Below, one piece after another: positions 1 through 8,586 of a stretch of 64,000 bases of DNA (the stretch's first letter is position 1; each line of letters starts with the position of its first letter). Where the stretch lies: positions 247,036 to 311,035 of the forward strand of contig JACCER010000003.1 of the NCBI GenBank assembly GCA_013416445.1, written 5' to 3'. The stretch comes from Alcaligenaceae bacterium (GTDB lineage: Bacteria > Pseudomonadota > Gammaproteobacteria > Burkholderiales > Burkholderiaceae_B). The position numbers and the translations under genes were made by a program. Below the pieces are notes generated by a model, which saw only the letters and a program-made list of their open reading frames with translations, ran no database searches and was not told the origin of the DNA.

Positions 1-37
1 CAGTCTATATTGGGCGATAGCACACCAGGAGGCAAGC

Positions 38-2335
38 ATGAAAGACTTGAGCATACACATAGACAACTTCACGCAAGAGCAGCAAATGATACGCGACAGC
101 GCGGCGTCGTTCTATGCTCAAGATGCCGAATACCGGCGTGTCCGCGAACAGCGCGGGCAAAGCCCGGGCTATGGCGTTGATGTATGGCGCAAAATGGCCG
201 AGCTGGGCTGGCTAGGGTTGCGCCTGCCCGAGCAATTCGACGGCAGCGATGCCACGTTTTCACAAACAGTGCTGCTGCTCGAACAAATGGGGCGGGCGCT
301 TGCACCCGAGCCCCTGACAGCAGTGGCCCTGATGGCCGGCGCAGCCGTCTTGTACGGCGACAACGAGGCCCTGAAACAGAGCAGTTTGCCGCACCTGGTG
401 TCGGGCGAGCTCATGCTGGCCCTGGCATGGCAAGAACAGCCCGGCGCGCAGCAGCTTGCCGCCGCAGCTGTCACGGCAGTCGCCCAGGGCGGCAACACCG
501 TCTTGAACGGCAGCAAGTGTTTTGTGCCTATGGCCGATGCCGCCGATGCATTCATTGTATCGGCCAAGACCCAAAACGGGACCGCGCTGTATTGGGTGGA
601 CAGCAAGGCGTTGGGCGTCTCTGTACGGTCAAAGGTGCGCGTCGATGGCGGCTTCTGGAGCGAACTGCAACTGGATAATGTCGTCATCACGCCGGAATAC
701 CAGGTGGCTTCTGAAACCTTGGGCGATGGCATTCTTGAACAAGTCATTGATGAAGGCCGCCTGGCCGTAAGCGCCGAACTGGTGGGCTTGATGACGCGCG
801 CCCTGGAAGTCACGGTCGAGTACATGAGCGTACGCGAACAGTTCGGCCGCCCTATCGGCAGCTTCCAGGCGCTGCAGCATCGGGCTGTAGATTTATTCAT
901 TCAGACCGAACTGGCGCGCTCTGTCGTGCTGCAAAGCGCGGCCGTGTTCGACCTTACAACCAATCCAGAGCAGCGCGGCGCGGCCGCCAGTCAGGCCAAG
1001 GCGCGCTGCTCGGATGCTGCACTGACAGTCACCAAGGGCTGCATCCAGTTGCACGGTGGTATTGGTTATACCGATGAGTGCAATATTGGTCTGTTCCTGA
1101 AAAAAGCAATGGTGTTGGCCACCTGGTTGGGGGGGGCTGCCGAGCACCGCGACCGTTATGCGGCCCTCACAGCCAATATGGTTGACGACACCGAGGAAAC
1201 GGAAGCGCCAACTGCTCTTATGGCTGAAGTGCGCGAGTGGGTAGGCCAGCATTTCCCGCAAGAATTCCGGTTTCCGAAACAGCGTAAAAGCATGTCGGAA
1301 ACCCGTGAATGGCACAAAAAGCTGTATGAACAAGGTTGGATGGCGCCGGGTTGGCCCACGGAATTTGGCGGTATGGGGCTGTCGGCTTATGAACAAGTCT
1401 TGCTGCAAGATGAATTCGACCGGGTGGGCCTGAATATCGCGCCCAACTTCGGAACGCTGATGCTGGGGCCCTTGCTGATTCGCCACGGAACCCCCGAACA
1501 GCAGCAGGCCTATCTGCCAAAAATCTTGTCAGGTGAAACGCTGTGGTGCCAGGGGTACTCTGAACCTGGCGCCGGCTCTGATCTTGCTGGGTTGCGTACC
1601 ACGGCTTTGCTGGATGGCGATAGCTTCGTCGTCAATGGGCAAAAAACCTGGACTTCCTATGCTTACGAAGCCGACAAAATCTTTCTGCTCGTACGCACCA
1701 ACAAAGACGCCAAAAAACAGCAAGGCATCAGCTTTTTGCTGGTCGACATGAAAACGCCCGGTATTACCGTGCGGCGCATTACCAGCCTGGCTGGCAGTGC
1801 CGATTTTTGCGATGTGTTCTTCGACAACGTCAGGGTGCCCAAGGAAAACCTGGTCGGCAACATCAACGACGGCTGGACCATGGCCAAATCGCTGCTGGGA
1901 TCAGAGCGTATCGCTCTGGGAAGCCCGCGCATGGCGAAATACCCGCTTAATCTGTTGCGTGAATATGCGCAATCATGCGGGCTGTTCAGCGACCCGGTGT
2001 TCAGCGCCAAGTTTACCCAGTTGCACCTGGATGTCGAAGACTTGGGGGCAGTGTTCGTGCGTTACGCCGATGTCTTGCGGCGTGGCGGAGACCTGGGTGG
2101 CGAGGTCTCGATACTGAAAATTTGGGTTACCGAGACATTCCAGCGCATCATGGACCTGATCACCGAGACTGGCGCTGAAACCGCCACCGTGGATGAAGCG
2201 CTGGAACTAGGCGGACAAGGGCAATTGTATGCGGCAAACATGTATTTCATGTCTCGTCCGGCAACCGTTTATGGCGGCTCGAGCGAGGTCCAGCGCAATA
2301 TCCTGGCCAAAGGAATTTTAGGATTGCCGGGTTAA
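38..2335 (+). CDS. Fused double-domain acyl-CoA dehydrogenase
   Basis: This 765-residue protein carries two complete acyl-CoA dehydrogenase folds in one chain, roughly residues 1-375 and 385-765. Each half has the family's mid-domain block followed by an R-E/x-QFG-type helix region or its equivalent and a C-terminal GG motif. Single-domain members are about 380 residues, so this is a fusion, not one long enzyme. The canonical catalytic Glu of the Y-E-G motif is replaced in both halves (YGG near the C-terminus, LGG in the N-half). Each half does have a Glu at the alternative position used by isovaleryl-CoA dehydrogenase (DEGRL, SERIA). Fused FadE34-type and heteromeric ChsE-type enzymes of steroid side-chain oxidation are built this way. 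An AGGAGG-like site precedes the ATG. The SDR, DUF35 and thiolase-like genes follow closely in the same direction. The substrate is not readable from sequence. Confidence 0.93.
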   Translation: MKDLSIHIDNFTQEQQMIRDSAASFYAQDAEYRRVREQRGQSPGYGVDVWRKMAELGWLGLRLPEQFDGSDATFSQTVLLLEQMGRALAPEPLTAVALMAGAAVLYGDNEALKQSSLPHLVSGELMLALAWQEQPGAQQLAAAAVTAVAQGGNTVLNGSKCFVPMADAADAFIVSAKTQNGTALYWVDSKALGVSVRSKVRVDGGFWSELQLDNVVITPEYQVASETLGDGILEQVIDEGRLAVSAELVGLMTRALEVTVEYMSVREQFGRPIGSFQALQHRAVDLFIQTELARSVVLQSAAVFDLTTNPEQRGAAASQAKARCSDAALTVTKGCIQLHGGIGYTDECNIGLFLKKAMVLATWLGGAAEHRDRYAALTANMVDDTEETEAPTALMAEVREWVGQHFPQEFRFPKQRKSMSETREWHKKLYEQGWMAPGWPTEFGGMGLSAYEQVLLQDEFDRVGLNIAPNFGTLMLGPLLIRHGTPEQQQAYLPKILSGETLWCQGYSEPGAGSDLAGLRTTALLDGDSFVVNGQKTWTSYAYEADKIFLLVRTNKDAKKQQGISFLLVDMKTPGITVRRITSLAGSADFCDVFFDNVRVPKENLVGNINDGWTMAKSLLGSERIALGSPRMAKYPLNLLREYAQSCGLFSDPVFSAKFTQLHLDVEDLGAVFVRYADVLRRGGDLGGEVSILKIWVTETFQRIMDLITETGAETATVDEALELGGQGQLYAANMYFMSRPATVYGGSSEVQRNILAKGILGLPG

Positions 2336-2378
2336 GCCTGGCTGGTTTTTTATTCATTTTTAAAACAAAGGAAATATT

Positions 2379-3137
2379 ATGTTTAGTGGAAAAGCATTGG
2401 AAGGCAAGGTAGCCATCGTTACAGGTTCAGGGCGTGGCATAGGCGAGGCCATAGTCAGGGCATATGCTGCTCAGGGCGCCAAAGTCGTAGTCGTCGACAT
2501 GGATCGTGAAACTGCCGAAGCGGTTGCTGCCGACATCCGCAAGCAGGGCGGTGAAGCCATGGCAGTAGCCTGCAACGTGGCTGAACGAGTGCAAGTCGAT
2601 GGCATGGTGGAACAGGTCAAGGCCAAGTTCGGTCCTGTGGATATCCTGGTGAACAACGCCGGGGTTACCCGTACGGCGATGCTGCACAAAATGACCGAAG
2701 ATCAATGGGATACGGTCATTGCCGTGCACTTGACAGGCAGCTTCAATTGCTTGCAGGCAGTAGTGAAAGACATGATGGATCGGCGCTCGGGCCGGATCAT
2801 CAATGTGGTTTCCGCTGCTGGCCTTTTGGGCACCATAGGTCAGATCAACTACGGTGCGGCCAAGGCTGGCCTGCTGGGCTTTACCAAGTCTGCAGCCAAA
2901 GAACTGGCGCAGCACAACATTGTGGTGAATGCAGTGGCGCCCGGCGCAGCCACACCCATGACCGAAGTGGTCCGTAACGACCCACGCTTCAAAGAAACCT
3001 ACCTGAAGCGCGTGCCGCTGGGCCGCTGGGCGGAGCCTTCCGAACTGGCGCCAGTCTTCGTGTTCCTTGCCTCCGAGGGTGCAAGCTATGTCACGGGCCA
3101 GGTCATAGGTGTTGACGGCGGGATGTCCATCCATTAA
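2379..3137 (+). CDS. SDR-family 3-hydroxyacyl-CoA / 3-oxoacyl reductase-like
   Basis: A classical short-chain dehydrogenase of 252 residues, FabG-like. The nucleotide motif TGSGRGIG lies at residues 15-22, NNAG at 92-95, the catalytic Ser at 145, Tyr158 and Lys162 (Y-G-A-A-K), and the C-terminal VDGG near the end, so the tetrad is complete. It probably oxidises or reduces a hydroxyacyl-CoA in the cytoplasm with NAD(P). It lies 43 bp after the fused acyl-CoA dehydrogenase and 30 bp before the DUF35 gene, in an apparent operon. An AAGGAA ribosome site precedes the ATG. FabG-type proteins act on many substrates, so the specific substrate stays open. Confidence 0.9.
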   Translation: MFSGKALEGKVAIVTGSGRGIGEAIVRAYAAQGAKVVVVDMDRETAEAVAADIRKQGGEAMAVACNVAERVQVDGMVEQVKAKFGPVDILVNNAGVTRTAMLHKMTEDQWDTVIAVHLTGSFNCLQAVVKDMMDRRSGRIINVVSAAGLLGTIGQINYGAAKAGLLGFTKSAAKELAQHNIVVNAVAPGAATPMTEVVRNDPRFKETYLKRVPLGRWAEPSELAPVFVFLASEGASYVTGQVIGVDGGMSIH

Positions 3138-3167
3138 TCCGGACACATCACTAGAAGGATAAGTTTC

Positions 3168-3560
3168 ATGAGCAATACAAGCGAAAGCGCATTTACCGGG
3201 CCTACCCCGACCGCAATTTATCAAGACTATCTAAAGAAAGGGGATTTCCGGATCCAATGTTGCGATAGCTGCGGCACACACATTTTCTATCCCCGTATTC
3301 TGTGCACGCATTGCGGGAGTACACAGCTGAAATGGGTGCCGGTGTCGGGGCGTGGCACCGTCTACGCAGTCAGCGTTGTCAACCGCAAGCAAGATCGTGG
3401 TGGCCCCTATAACGTTGTGCTGGTCGATCTGGAAGAGGGTCCGCGCATGATGGCACGGGTCGATGGCATTGACCACGATCAGGTGAAAATCGGCATGGCG
3501 GTAAAAGCCAGGGTGGAAACGAGTGAGCAGGCGCCTATTGTCGTTTTCGACGTTGCCTGA
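3168..3560 (+). CDS. DUF35 Zn-ribbon / OB-fold protein
   Basis: A 130-residue protein with an N-terminal helix, a rubredoxin-like Zn ribbon using Cys32, Cys35, Cys46 and Cys49 (C-x2-C, ten residues, C-x2-C), then an OB-fold from about residue 55. This is the DUF35/ChsH2-C architecture. Such proteins usually work as the partner of a SCP2-thiolase-like protein or a MaoC hydratase; in steroid side-chain breakdown the pair forms an aldolase complex. The next gene, 15 bp downstream, is a thiolase-like protein, which fits that pairing exactly. No catalytic residues are expected in this subunit; it probably shapes the acyl-CoA tunnel and the complex. Confidence 0.9.
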   Translation: MSNTSESAFTGPTPTAIYQDYLKKGDFRIQCCDSCGTHIFYPRILCTHCGSTQLKWVPVSGRGTVYAVSVVNRKQDRGGPYNVVLVDLEEGPRMMARVDGIDHDQVKIGMAVKARVETSEQAPIVVFDVA

Positions 3561-3575
3561 AAATAAGGAACAAAC

Positions 3576-4733
3576 ATGACTAGCAGCATACGCGGATCAG
3601 CCGCTATCGTTGGTGCAGCCGTGTCGGGTCTAACCGACACGGAAGGGCGCTCTTCGGAAGATATCGCCATCGAGGCCAGTTTCAAAGCCCTGGCCGAAGC
3701 CGGGCTCACCACTAAAGATGTGGATGCCGTTTTTGGTTGTTTGCCGGCCAGCTCCAATCCCATGACTGGGTTGGTGATGTCGGAAATCATGGGTATTCAT
3801 CCCAAGCTGACAGAAAGCAGCCGCACCGGCGGCTCGGTCTTCCTGTCTTATACGCTGTCTGCAGCCTTGGCCATCAAGGAAGGTCTGTGCGATACGGCGC
3901 TGATTCTGTATGGCAGCAATCAGCGCAGCGCCAGCGGCAAGCTGGTGTCGTCGGTGCCGCCATTCCCCTTCGAGGCTCCGTATCAGCCGATTTTTCCAGC
4001 AACTTCCTATGCCCTGGCTGCTTCGCGGCATATGCATCAATATGGCACCACGCGCGAACAAATGGCGGCCGTCGCCGTTGCGGCGCGGCAGTGGGCCAAC
4101 ATGAACCCAGAAGCCTTCATGCAAGGCCCGCTCTCGATTGAAGACGTGCTCAATGCGCGCATGGTCTCCAGTCCGCTGACAGTGCGTGATTGCTGCCTGG
4201 TGACCGATGGCGGCGCGGCGCTGGTCATGGTGTCGGCCGAGCGGGCCAAAGACTTCCCCAAGAAACCGGTGTATTTGCTGGGCGGGGCTGCGGCGACATC
4301 GCACATGAATGTCAGCGCCATGCCCGACCTGACTGAAAGCGCTGCAAAAGACGCCAGCCAGCGGGCGTTGGCAATGGCCGGCATGAAAACATCCGACATG
4401 GATATGCTCCAGCTATACGATGCCTTCACGATCAACACCATCCTGTTCCTTGAGGACCTGGGTTTTTGCAAGAAGGGCGAGGGTGGCGCTTTCGTAGCAA
4501 GCGGGGCAATCGCACCGGGCGGCAGCCTGCCGGTCAACACCAATGGTGGCGGGCTGTCCTGCATCCATCCTGGCATGTACGGCATGTTTACCCTGGTCGA
4601 GGCAGTGCGCCAATTGCGCGGAGAATGCGGCGAGCGTCAGCTCAGCAATGCTGAAGTTGCGTTGTGTCATGGCAATGGCGGTGTGCTGTCCAGTCAGATC
4701 ACCAATATTCTCGGCACCGAAGCCACGCTGTAA
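3576..4733 (+). CDS. Thiolase-superfamily protein lacking the nucleophilic Cys (probable aldolase)
   Basis: A 385-residue SCP2/Ltp2-type thiolase fold. Where thiolases carry the acyl-accepting Cys, residues 83-87 read RTGGS, so the covalent step of thiolysis should not be possible. Other conserved parts remain: YDAF at 281-284, NTNGGG at 321-326, IHPGMYG at 330-336 and CHGNGG at 364-369. With the DUF35 partner immediately upstream, this resembles Ltp2-DUF35 aldolases, which cleave a beta-hydroxy acyl-CoA into a ketone or aldehyde plus a short acyl-CoA. That role is inferred from family and context. An alternative is a non-catalytic lipid-transfer-like protein. Confidence 0.88.
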   Translation: MTSSIRGSAAIVGAAVSGLTDTEGRSSEDIAIEASFKALAEAGLTTKDVDAVFGCLPASSNPMTGLVMSEIMGIHPKLTESSRTGGSVFLSYTLSAALAIKEGLCDTALILYGSNQRSASGKLVSSVPPFPFEAPYQPIFPATSYALAASRHMHQYGTTREQMAAVAVAARQWANMNPEAFMQGPLSIEDVLNARMVSSPLTVRDCCLVTDGGAALVMVSAERAKDFPKKPVYLLGGAAATSHMNVSAMPDLTESAAKDASQRALAMAGMKTSDMDMLQLYDAFTINTILFLEDLGFCKKGEGGAFVASGAIAPGGSLPVNTNGGGLSCIHPGMYGMFTLVEAVRQLRGECGERQLSNAEVALCHGNGGVLSSQITNILGTEATL

Positions 4734-4761
4734 TCAACAATAGGTATGCAAGTAAGGGGGG

Positions 4762-4800
4762 CGAGGGGCGCGGCAACACCGTAGCTTTCCCGCCCCCTCG
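4762..4800 (+). other. GC-rich stem-loop between two operon genes
   Basis: A nine-pair arm (cgaggggcg, 4762-4770) can pair with 4791-4800 with one bulged C. No T-run follows, so it is not a typical intrinsic terminator. It may stabilise or process the mRNA between the thiolase-like and flavoprotein genes, or attenuate read-through. Confidence 0.35.
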
Positions 4801-4821
4801 ATCTGCGTCAAAGGAACATCC

Positions 4822-5823
4822 ATGAAGACACGTATCACAGAGTTATTTGGAATCGAACACCCTATCATGCAGGGTGGCATGCATTATGTGGGTTACGCTG
4901 AATTGGCGGCCGCTGTATCCAATGCGGGCGGCCTGGGCATCATTACGGCGCTTACACAAAAAACACCACAAGATCTGGCTAAGGAAATCGCGCGCTGTCG
5001 CACCATGACAGACAAGCCCTTTGGCGTGAACCTGACATTTCTGCCTGCGGTCAATGTGCCAGATTACCCAGGCTATATCGACGCAATTATCGATGGCGGT
5101 GTCCGGGTCGTGGAAACGGCCGGGCGCAACCCCGAGGCGCACTTGCCCCGCTTGCATAACGCGGGCATTAAAATCATTCATAAATGCACTTCAGTGCGCC
5201 ACTCGCTCAAGGCCGAGGCCATAGGCTGCGATGCCGTTTCAGTAGATGGCTTCGAGTGCGGCGGCCATCCCGGCGAAGACGACATACCCAATATGATTCT
5301 ATTGCCCTGCGCGGCAAACAAGCTGAAGATTCCGTTCGTGGCATCAGGCGGCATGGCCGATGCGCGCAGCCTGGTGGCGGCGCTGGCGCTGGGCGCGGAA
5401 GGCATCAATATGGGCACCCGGTTTATCGCAACCAAGGAAGCGCCCGTACACGACAATGTAAAGCAGGCCATTCTGGCGGCGTCTGAACTGGATACGCGCC
5501 TGATCATGCGTGGTTTGCGCAATACGGAAAGGGCGCTCAACAACAGCGCTACTCAGCGTGTACTCAAGACCGAGCAAGAACTGGGCAGCGCCCTGACCTT
5601 CGCCGATATTGCCGCAGATGTCGCCGGTGTTTATCCACGCGTCATGATAGACGGTGAAGTCGAGGCTGGGGTTTGGTCTTGCGGCATGGTCGCAGGCTTG
5701 ATCGACGACATACCTACATGCCAGGAATTGATCGATCGCATTATGCGGGAATCAGAAGCCCTGATACGCGATCGCCTGGCAGGTTTGCTGGCAGGAGCCC
5801 CCATCAGCATGGAAATTGCCTAG
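4822..5823 (+). CDS. NPD-family flavoprotein (nitronate monooxygenase / FabK-like)
   Basis: A 333-residue FMN TIM-barrel protein of the 2-nitropropane dioxygenase family. The start is typical (hPIMQGGM), the family VDGFECGGHPG block lies near residue 142, and a phosphate-binding region follows (GGMADARS, ALGAEGINMGTRF). Family members oxidise nitronates or reduce enoyl thioesters; several sit in beta-oxidation-like clusters of Actinobacteria and Betaproteobacteria with unknown roles. An AAAGGAAC site precedes the ATG. The gene follows the thiolase-like gene after an 88-bp gap with a stem-loop, so it may share its transcript. Confidence 0.87.
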   Translation: MKTRITELFGIEHPIMQGGMHYVGYAELAAAVSNAGGLGIITALTQKTPQDLAKEIARCRTMTDKPFGVNLTFLPAVNVPDYPGYIDAIIDGGVRVVETAGRNPEAHLPRLHNAGIKIIHKCTSVRHSLKAEAIGCDAVSVDGFECGGHPGEDDIPNMILLPCAANKLKIPFVASGGMADARSLVAALALGAEGINMGTRFIATKEAPVHDNVKQAILAASELDTRLIMRGLRNTERALNNSATQRVLKTEQELGSALTFADIAADVAGVYPRVMIDGEVEAGVWSCGMVAGLIDDIPTCQELIDRIMRESEALIRDRLAGLLAGAPISMEIA

Positions 5824-5851
5824 GGTTTGTCCGCAATTTGTGCGATTCGCA

Positions 5852-5890
5852 TTGACATTGTTTTCACTTAGGGCAAAATACATTCATGTA
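5852..5890 (+). promoter_or_regulatory. Candidate iclR promoter with overlapping palindrome
   Basis: TTGACA (5852-5857) is followed after 16 bp by CAAAAT (5874-5879), a plausible sigma-70 promoter. The perfect 12-bp palindrome TACATTCATGTA (5879-5890) lies at the expected transcription start, ahead of the regulator gene. It is a reasonable operator for autorepression by the IclR protein; this is inferred from position only. Confidence 0.45.
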
Positions 5891-5910
5891 CAAGAAAAAT
5901 GTGAGGCAAT

Positions 5911-6645
5911 ATGAATGTCAAGACTGCGGCTCGCACTCTCGATCTATTCGAGGTTTTTGCCAAGACGAACAAGCCGCTGACCTTGTCCGAGCTCGCTCAT
6001 GCGTTGCAAATACCGGTGTCCAGCTGCTTCGCCTTGGCGCGCACTCTTGAAAATCGCGGCTATGTCTATGTGCTGGGTACACGCAAGGGCATGTACCCAA
6101 CCAAACGTTTGCTTGATGTCGCCAGCAAAATTGTCGCCCACGATCCCATACTTGAACGGGTGCAGCCAACCTTGTCGAGCTTGCGCGACATAACCGGTGA
6201 AACCATAGTGCTCAGCAAGCAACAAGGAGAGCGTGTGGTGACGCTCGATGTGTACCTGTCGTCAAACAGTATTCGTTACGACACGCGGGTAGGGGAATTC
6301 AGGATGCTGCATTCCAGCTCGTCAGGCAAGGCGCTGCTGGGGGCAATGAACGAAGACGAACTGAAAAAGATGCTGGCCAAGATCAAACTGAAGCGACTTA
6401 CCGACGCAACCCTGACAACTCGCAAAGCCTTGCAGGCTGATCTCGATTTGTCACGGGAACGCGGCTGGTATGCCAATAGCAGCGAGAGCGTGGCCGATTT
6501 GATCGGCGTGGCGGCTACAGTGCCGCTAGGTGGCGAAATGTATGCCCTATCTGTTGTTGGGCCTGTATATCGCATGAGCCCCCAGCTCGATGCACACGTG
6601 CGGGCGCTGTTAAACGCCTGTAGAACCATACAGGAAGCGGGCTGA
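5911..6645 (+). CDS. IclR-family transcriptional regulator
   Basis: A 244-residue protein with an N-terminal winged helix-turn-helix (about residues 5-60: RTLDLFEVFAK, then LSELAHAL) and a C-terminal effector domain with the family's SSSGKALL motif near 140. IclR proteins bind small aromatic or aliphatic acids and act as repressors or activators of adjacent catabolic operons. It sits between the acyl-CoA genes and the TRAP transporter genes in the same direction and probably controls one or both. The start ATG follows a GTGAGG-like site. Confidence 0.92.
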   Translation: MNVKTAARTLDLFEVFAKTNKPLTLSELAHALQIPVSSCFALARTLENRGYVYVLGTRKGMYPTKRLLDVASKIVAHDPILERVQPTLSSLRDITGETIVLSKQQGERVVTLDVYLSSNSIRYDTRVGEFRMLHSSSSGKALLGAMNEDELKKMLAKIKLKRLTDATLTTRKALQADLDLSRERGWYANSSESVADLIGVAATVPLGGEMYALSVVGPVYRMSPQLDAHVRALLNACRTIQEAG

Positions 6646-6676
6646 TGGCATAGCCCAAGCAAAGAGGAGGATATTG

Positions 6677-7228
6677 ATGGCTATTTTAAAAAAAATAAAC
6701 TGCGTGCTGACTTTCAGCGAGCGCGTGTTAATGGGAATTGCAGCGCTGATGATGTTCCTGATCATGCTGTTGGTGGTCGTAGACGTCATGCTGCGTTATT
6801 TCTTCAACTCGCCTCTGGCGTGGTCATATGAGCTGATTTCACTGTACCTAATGGTTGGCTTGTTCTTTTTTTCGCTCTCTGACGCGCTCAGGTGCAATGC
6901 GCATGTCAGCGTCGACCTCTTGCAATACAAAATGTCTGCACGAGTGCGCCATGGGGTGGAAATGGTCGGCTATTTTTTCGCCAGCGTCGTTTTTGCCGGC
7001 ATTCTTTATATGTCAATTGAACGTACCTACATCAGTTATATCGGCCATGATGTCATCGCTGGCAGTATTGCCTGGCCCACTTGGCTGTCCAATATCGCGG
7101 TGCCTGTCGGTTCGGGTGTCATGTTGCTGCGCATGATCTTTCGTGTCATTGGCCATGGCTTGTCTTTGCTGACCAATCAGTCGGTAATTCCGTTGCCACC
7201 GCTGTCGGGCAAAGGGGAGGAACTCTAA
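6677..7228 (+). CDS. TRAP transporter small membrane subunit (DctQ)
   Basis: A 183-residue membrane protein with four predicted hydrophobic helices, the DctQ layout. The ATG at 6677 is preferred over a TTG one codon upstream because AGGAGG lies at proper spacing. The stop codon overlaps the next ATG (TAATG), so translation of the DctM gene is coupled. With DctM and the two DctP receptors it forms a sodium-driven importer for an organic acid. The cargo is unknown; the neighbours suggest a carboxylic acid broken down through CoA esters. Confidence 0.92.
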   Translation: MAILKKINCVLTFSERVLMGIAALMMFLIMLLVVVDVMLRYFFNSPLAWSYELISLYLMVGLFFFSLSDALRCNAHVSVDLLQYKMSARVRHGVEMVGYFFASVVFAGILYMSIERTYISYIGHDVIAGSIAWPTWLSNIAVPVGSGVMLLRMIFRVIGHGLSLLTNQSVIPLPPLSGKGEEL

Positions 7229-8514
7229 TGCTCGTTACCAGTATTTTGCTTTTTATGGTTTTCTTGCTGGCAATCGGGACGCCTGTCGGCTTGGCCATGG
7301 CGGCCGCGGGCGCTGCCGGCCTTTATGGCATGGGCGGCATGCCCATGGTGCTGGGCATTCTTGAAACCAGCCCGTTTTCCGCAGCCAGTTCGTACGAACT
7401 CATCACCATACCCATGTTTTTGCTGATGGCCGAGTTCGTTATTCTTAGTGGCGTGGCAGATAACCTGTTCAAGGCGGCGGCCACCTGCGTGGGCCGGGTG
7501 CCGGGTGGGCTGGGCATGGCAACGGCGCTGGCTGGCGCGGGGTTTGGCGCCATTTCCGGGTCCAGCACGGCGTCGGCGGCCACGCTTTCAGCGACCACCA
7601 TACCCGCCATGCTCAAGCAAGGCTACGACCCCAAGATTGCTTGCGGTGTCGTGGCCATTTCGGGCACGCTGGCCATGTTGATACCGCCCAGCATTGCGCT
7701 GGTGCTGTACGGCATTATTGCCGATGTCAGCATAGGCCAATTGCTGGTTGGCGGGGTCATACCCGGCATACTCGTCACCCTGACCATCATGGCTACGGTG
7801 TATGTGCTGGTCATCGTAGATCCTGAAAGCGCGCCTCGCGGCAAGGCCTATACCCTGATGGAAAAGCTGAAATCCCTGCGGGTGGTTGGGGCCATGCTGT
7901 TTCTGTTCATGGCCGTGACTGGGCTGATTTATACCGGTGTCGCCACGCCAACCGAGGCGTCGGGCTTAGGCGCCTTTGGCGCTTTCCTGTTGGCATGGCG
8001 GGCCGGTACTATCAATCTCAAGACAGCCAATGCCGCCTTGACCCGCGCCGCTCATACCAGTTGCATGATAGTGCTGATCATTCTGGGCGCACACATCTTC
8101 GGCTATTTCTTTACGCTTACGCAAAGCACCCAGGACATCATTCGCTGGGTAGGCGAACTCGATGTCTCGCGCTGGCTGGTAATGGCCATGATTCTGTTTG
8201 GCTATGTGGTGCTGGGCTGCGTCATGGATCAGGTCGCCATTTTGATCCTGACCGTGCCAGTCGTGCTGCCTCTGGTCCTGTCACTGGGGTTTGACCCCGT
8301 CTGGTTTGGCGTCATCGTCATCGTAACCGCGGAAGTCGGCATGGTCACGCCGCCGGTGGGGCTGAATGCCTTTGTTGTGGCGCGTTATACAGGCAGGCCG
8401 CTATCTGAGATATTCATGGGAGTCATGCCGCATGTCATCGCACACCTCGTCATTATTGCGCTGTTTGTTGCATTCCCGCAGATTGTTCTATGGCTGCCCT
8501 CGACCATGAGGTAG
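7228..8514 (+). CDS. TRAP transporter large membrane subunit (DctM)
   Basis: A 428-residue DctM/SiaM-family permease with about twelve hydrophobic segments and the conserved GAISGSSTASAATL-type loop near residue 110 and a matching inverted-repeat half later (GMVTPPVGLN). The open frame extends upstream, but the ATG at 7228, overlapping the dctQ stop, starts the typical N-terminus (MLVTSILLF). This subunit forms the Na+-coupled elevator and takes substrate from the DctP receptor. Confidence 0.94.
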   Translation: MLVTSILLFMVFLLAIGTPVGLAMAAAGAAGLYGMGGMPMVLGILETSPFSAASSYELITIPMFLLMAEFVILSGVADNLFKAAATCVGRVPGGLGMATALAGAGFGAISGSSTASAATLSATTIPAMLKQGYDPKIACGVVAISGTLAMLIPPSIALVLYGIIADVSIGQLLVGGVIPGILVTLTIMATVYVLVIVDPESAPRGKAYTLMEKLKSLRVVGAMLFLFMAVTGLIYTGVATPTEASGLGAFGAFLLAWRAGTINLKTANAALTRAAHTSCMIVLIILGAHIFGYFFTLTQSTQDIIRWVGELDVSRWLVMAMILFGYVVLGCVMDQVAILILTVPVVLPLVLSLGFDPVWFGVIVIVTAEVGMVTPPVGLNAFVVARYTGRPLSEIFMGVMPHVIAHLVIIALFVAFPQIVLWLPSTMR

Positions 8515-8586
8515 CCGTTGTTTGGTGCAGCCACATATGAAGCTACATATGGGCTTGCTTGAATTGAACCCCTAGGAGACAAAACA

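Noticed and set aside
38..2335. Two adjacent acyl-CoA dehydrogenase genes joined by a sequencing error
   Set aside because: The frame is continuous through the linker with no start or ribosome site there, and natural fusions of this type are known.
4762..4800. Intrinsic terminator after the thiolase-like gene
   Set aside because: The stem is good but no T-run follows and the next gene continues in the same direction.
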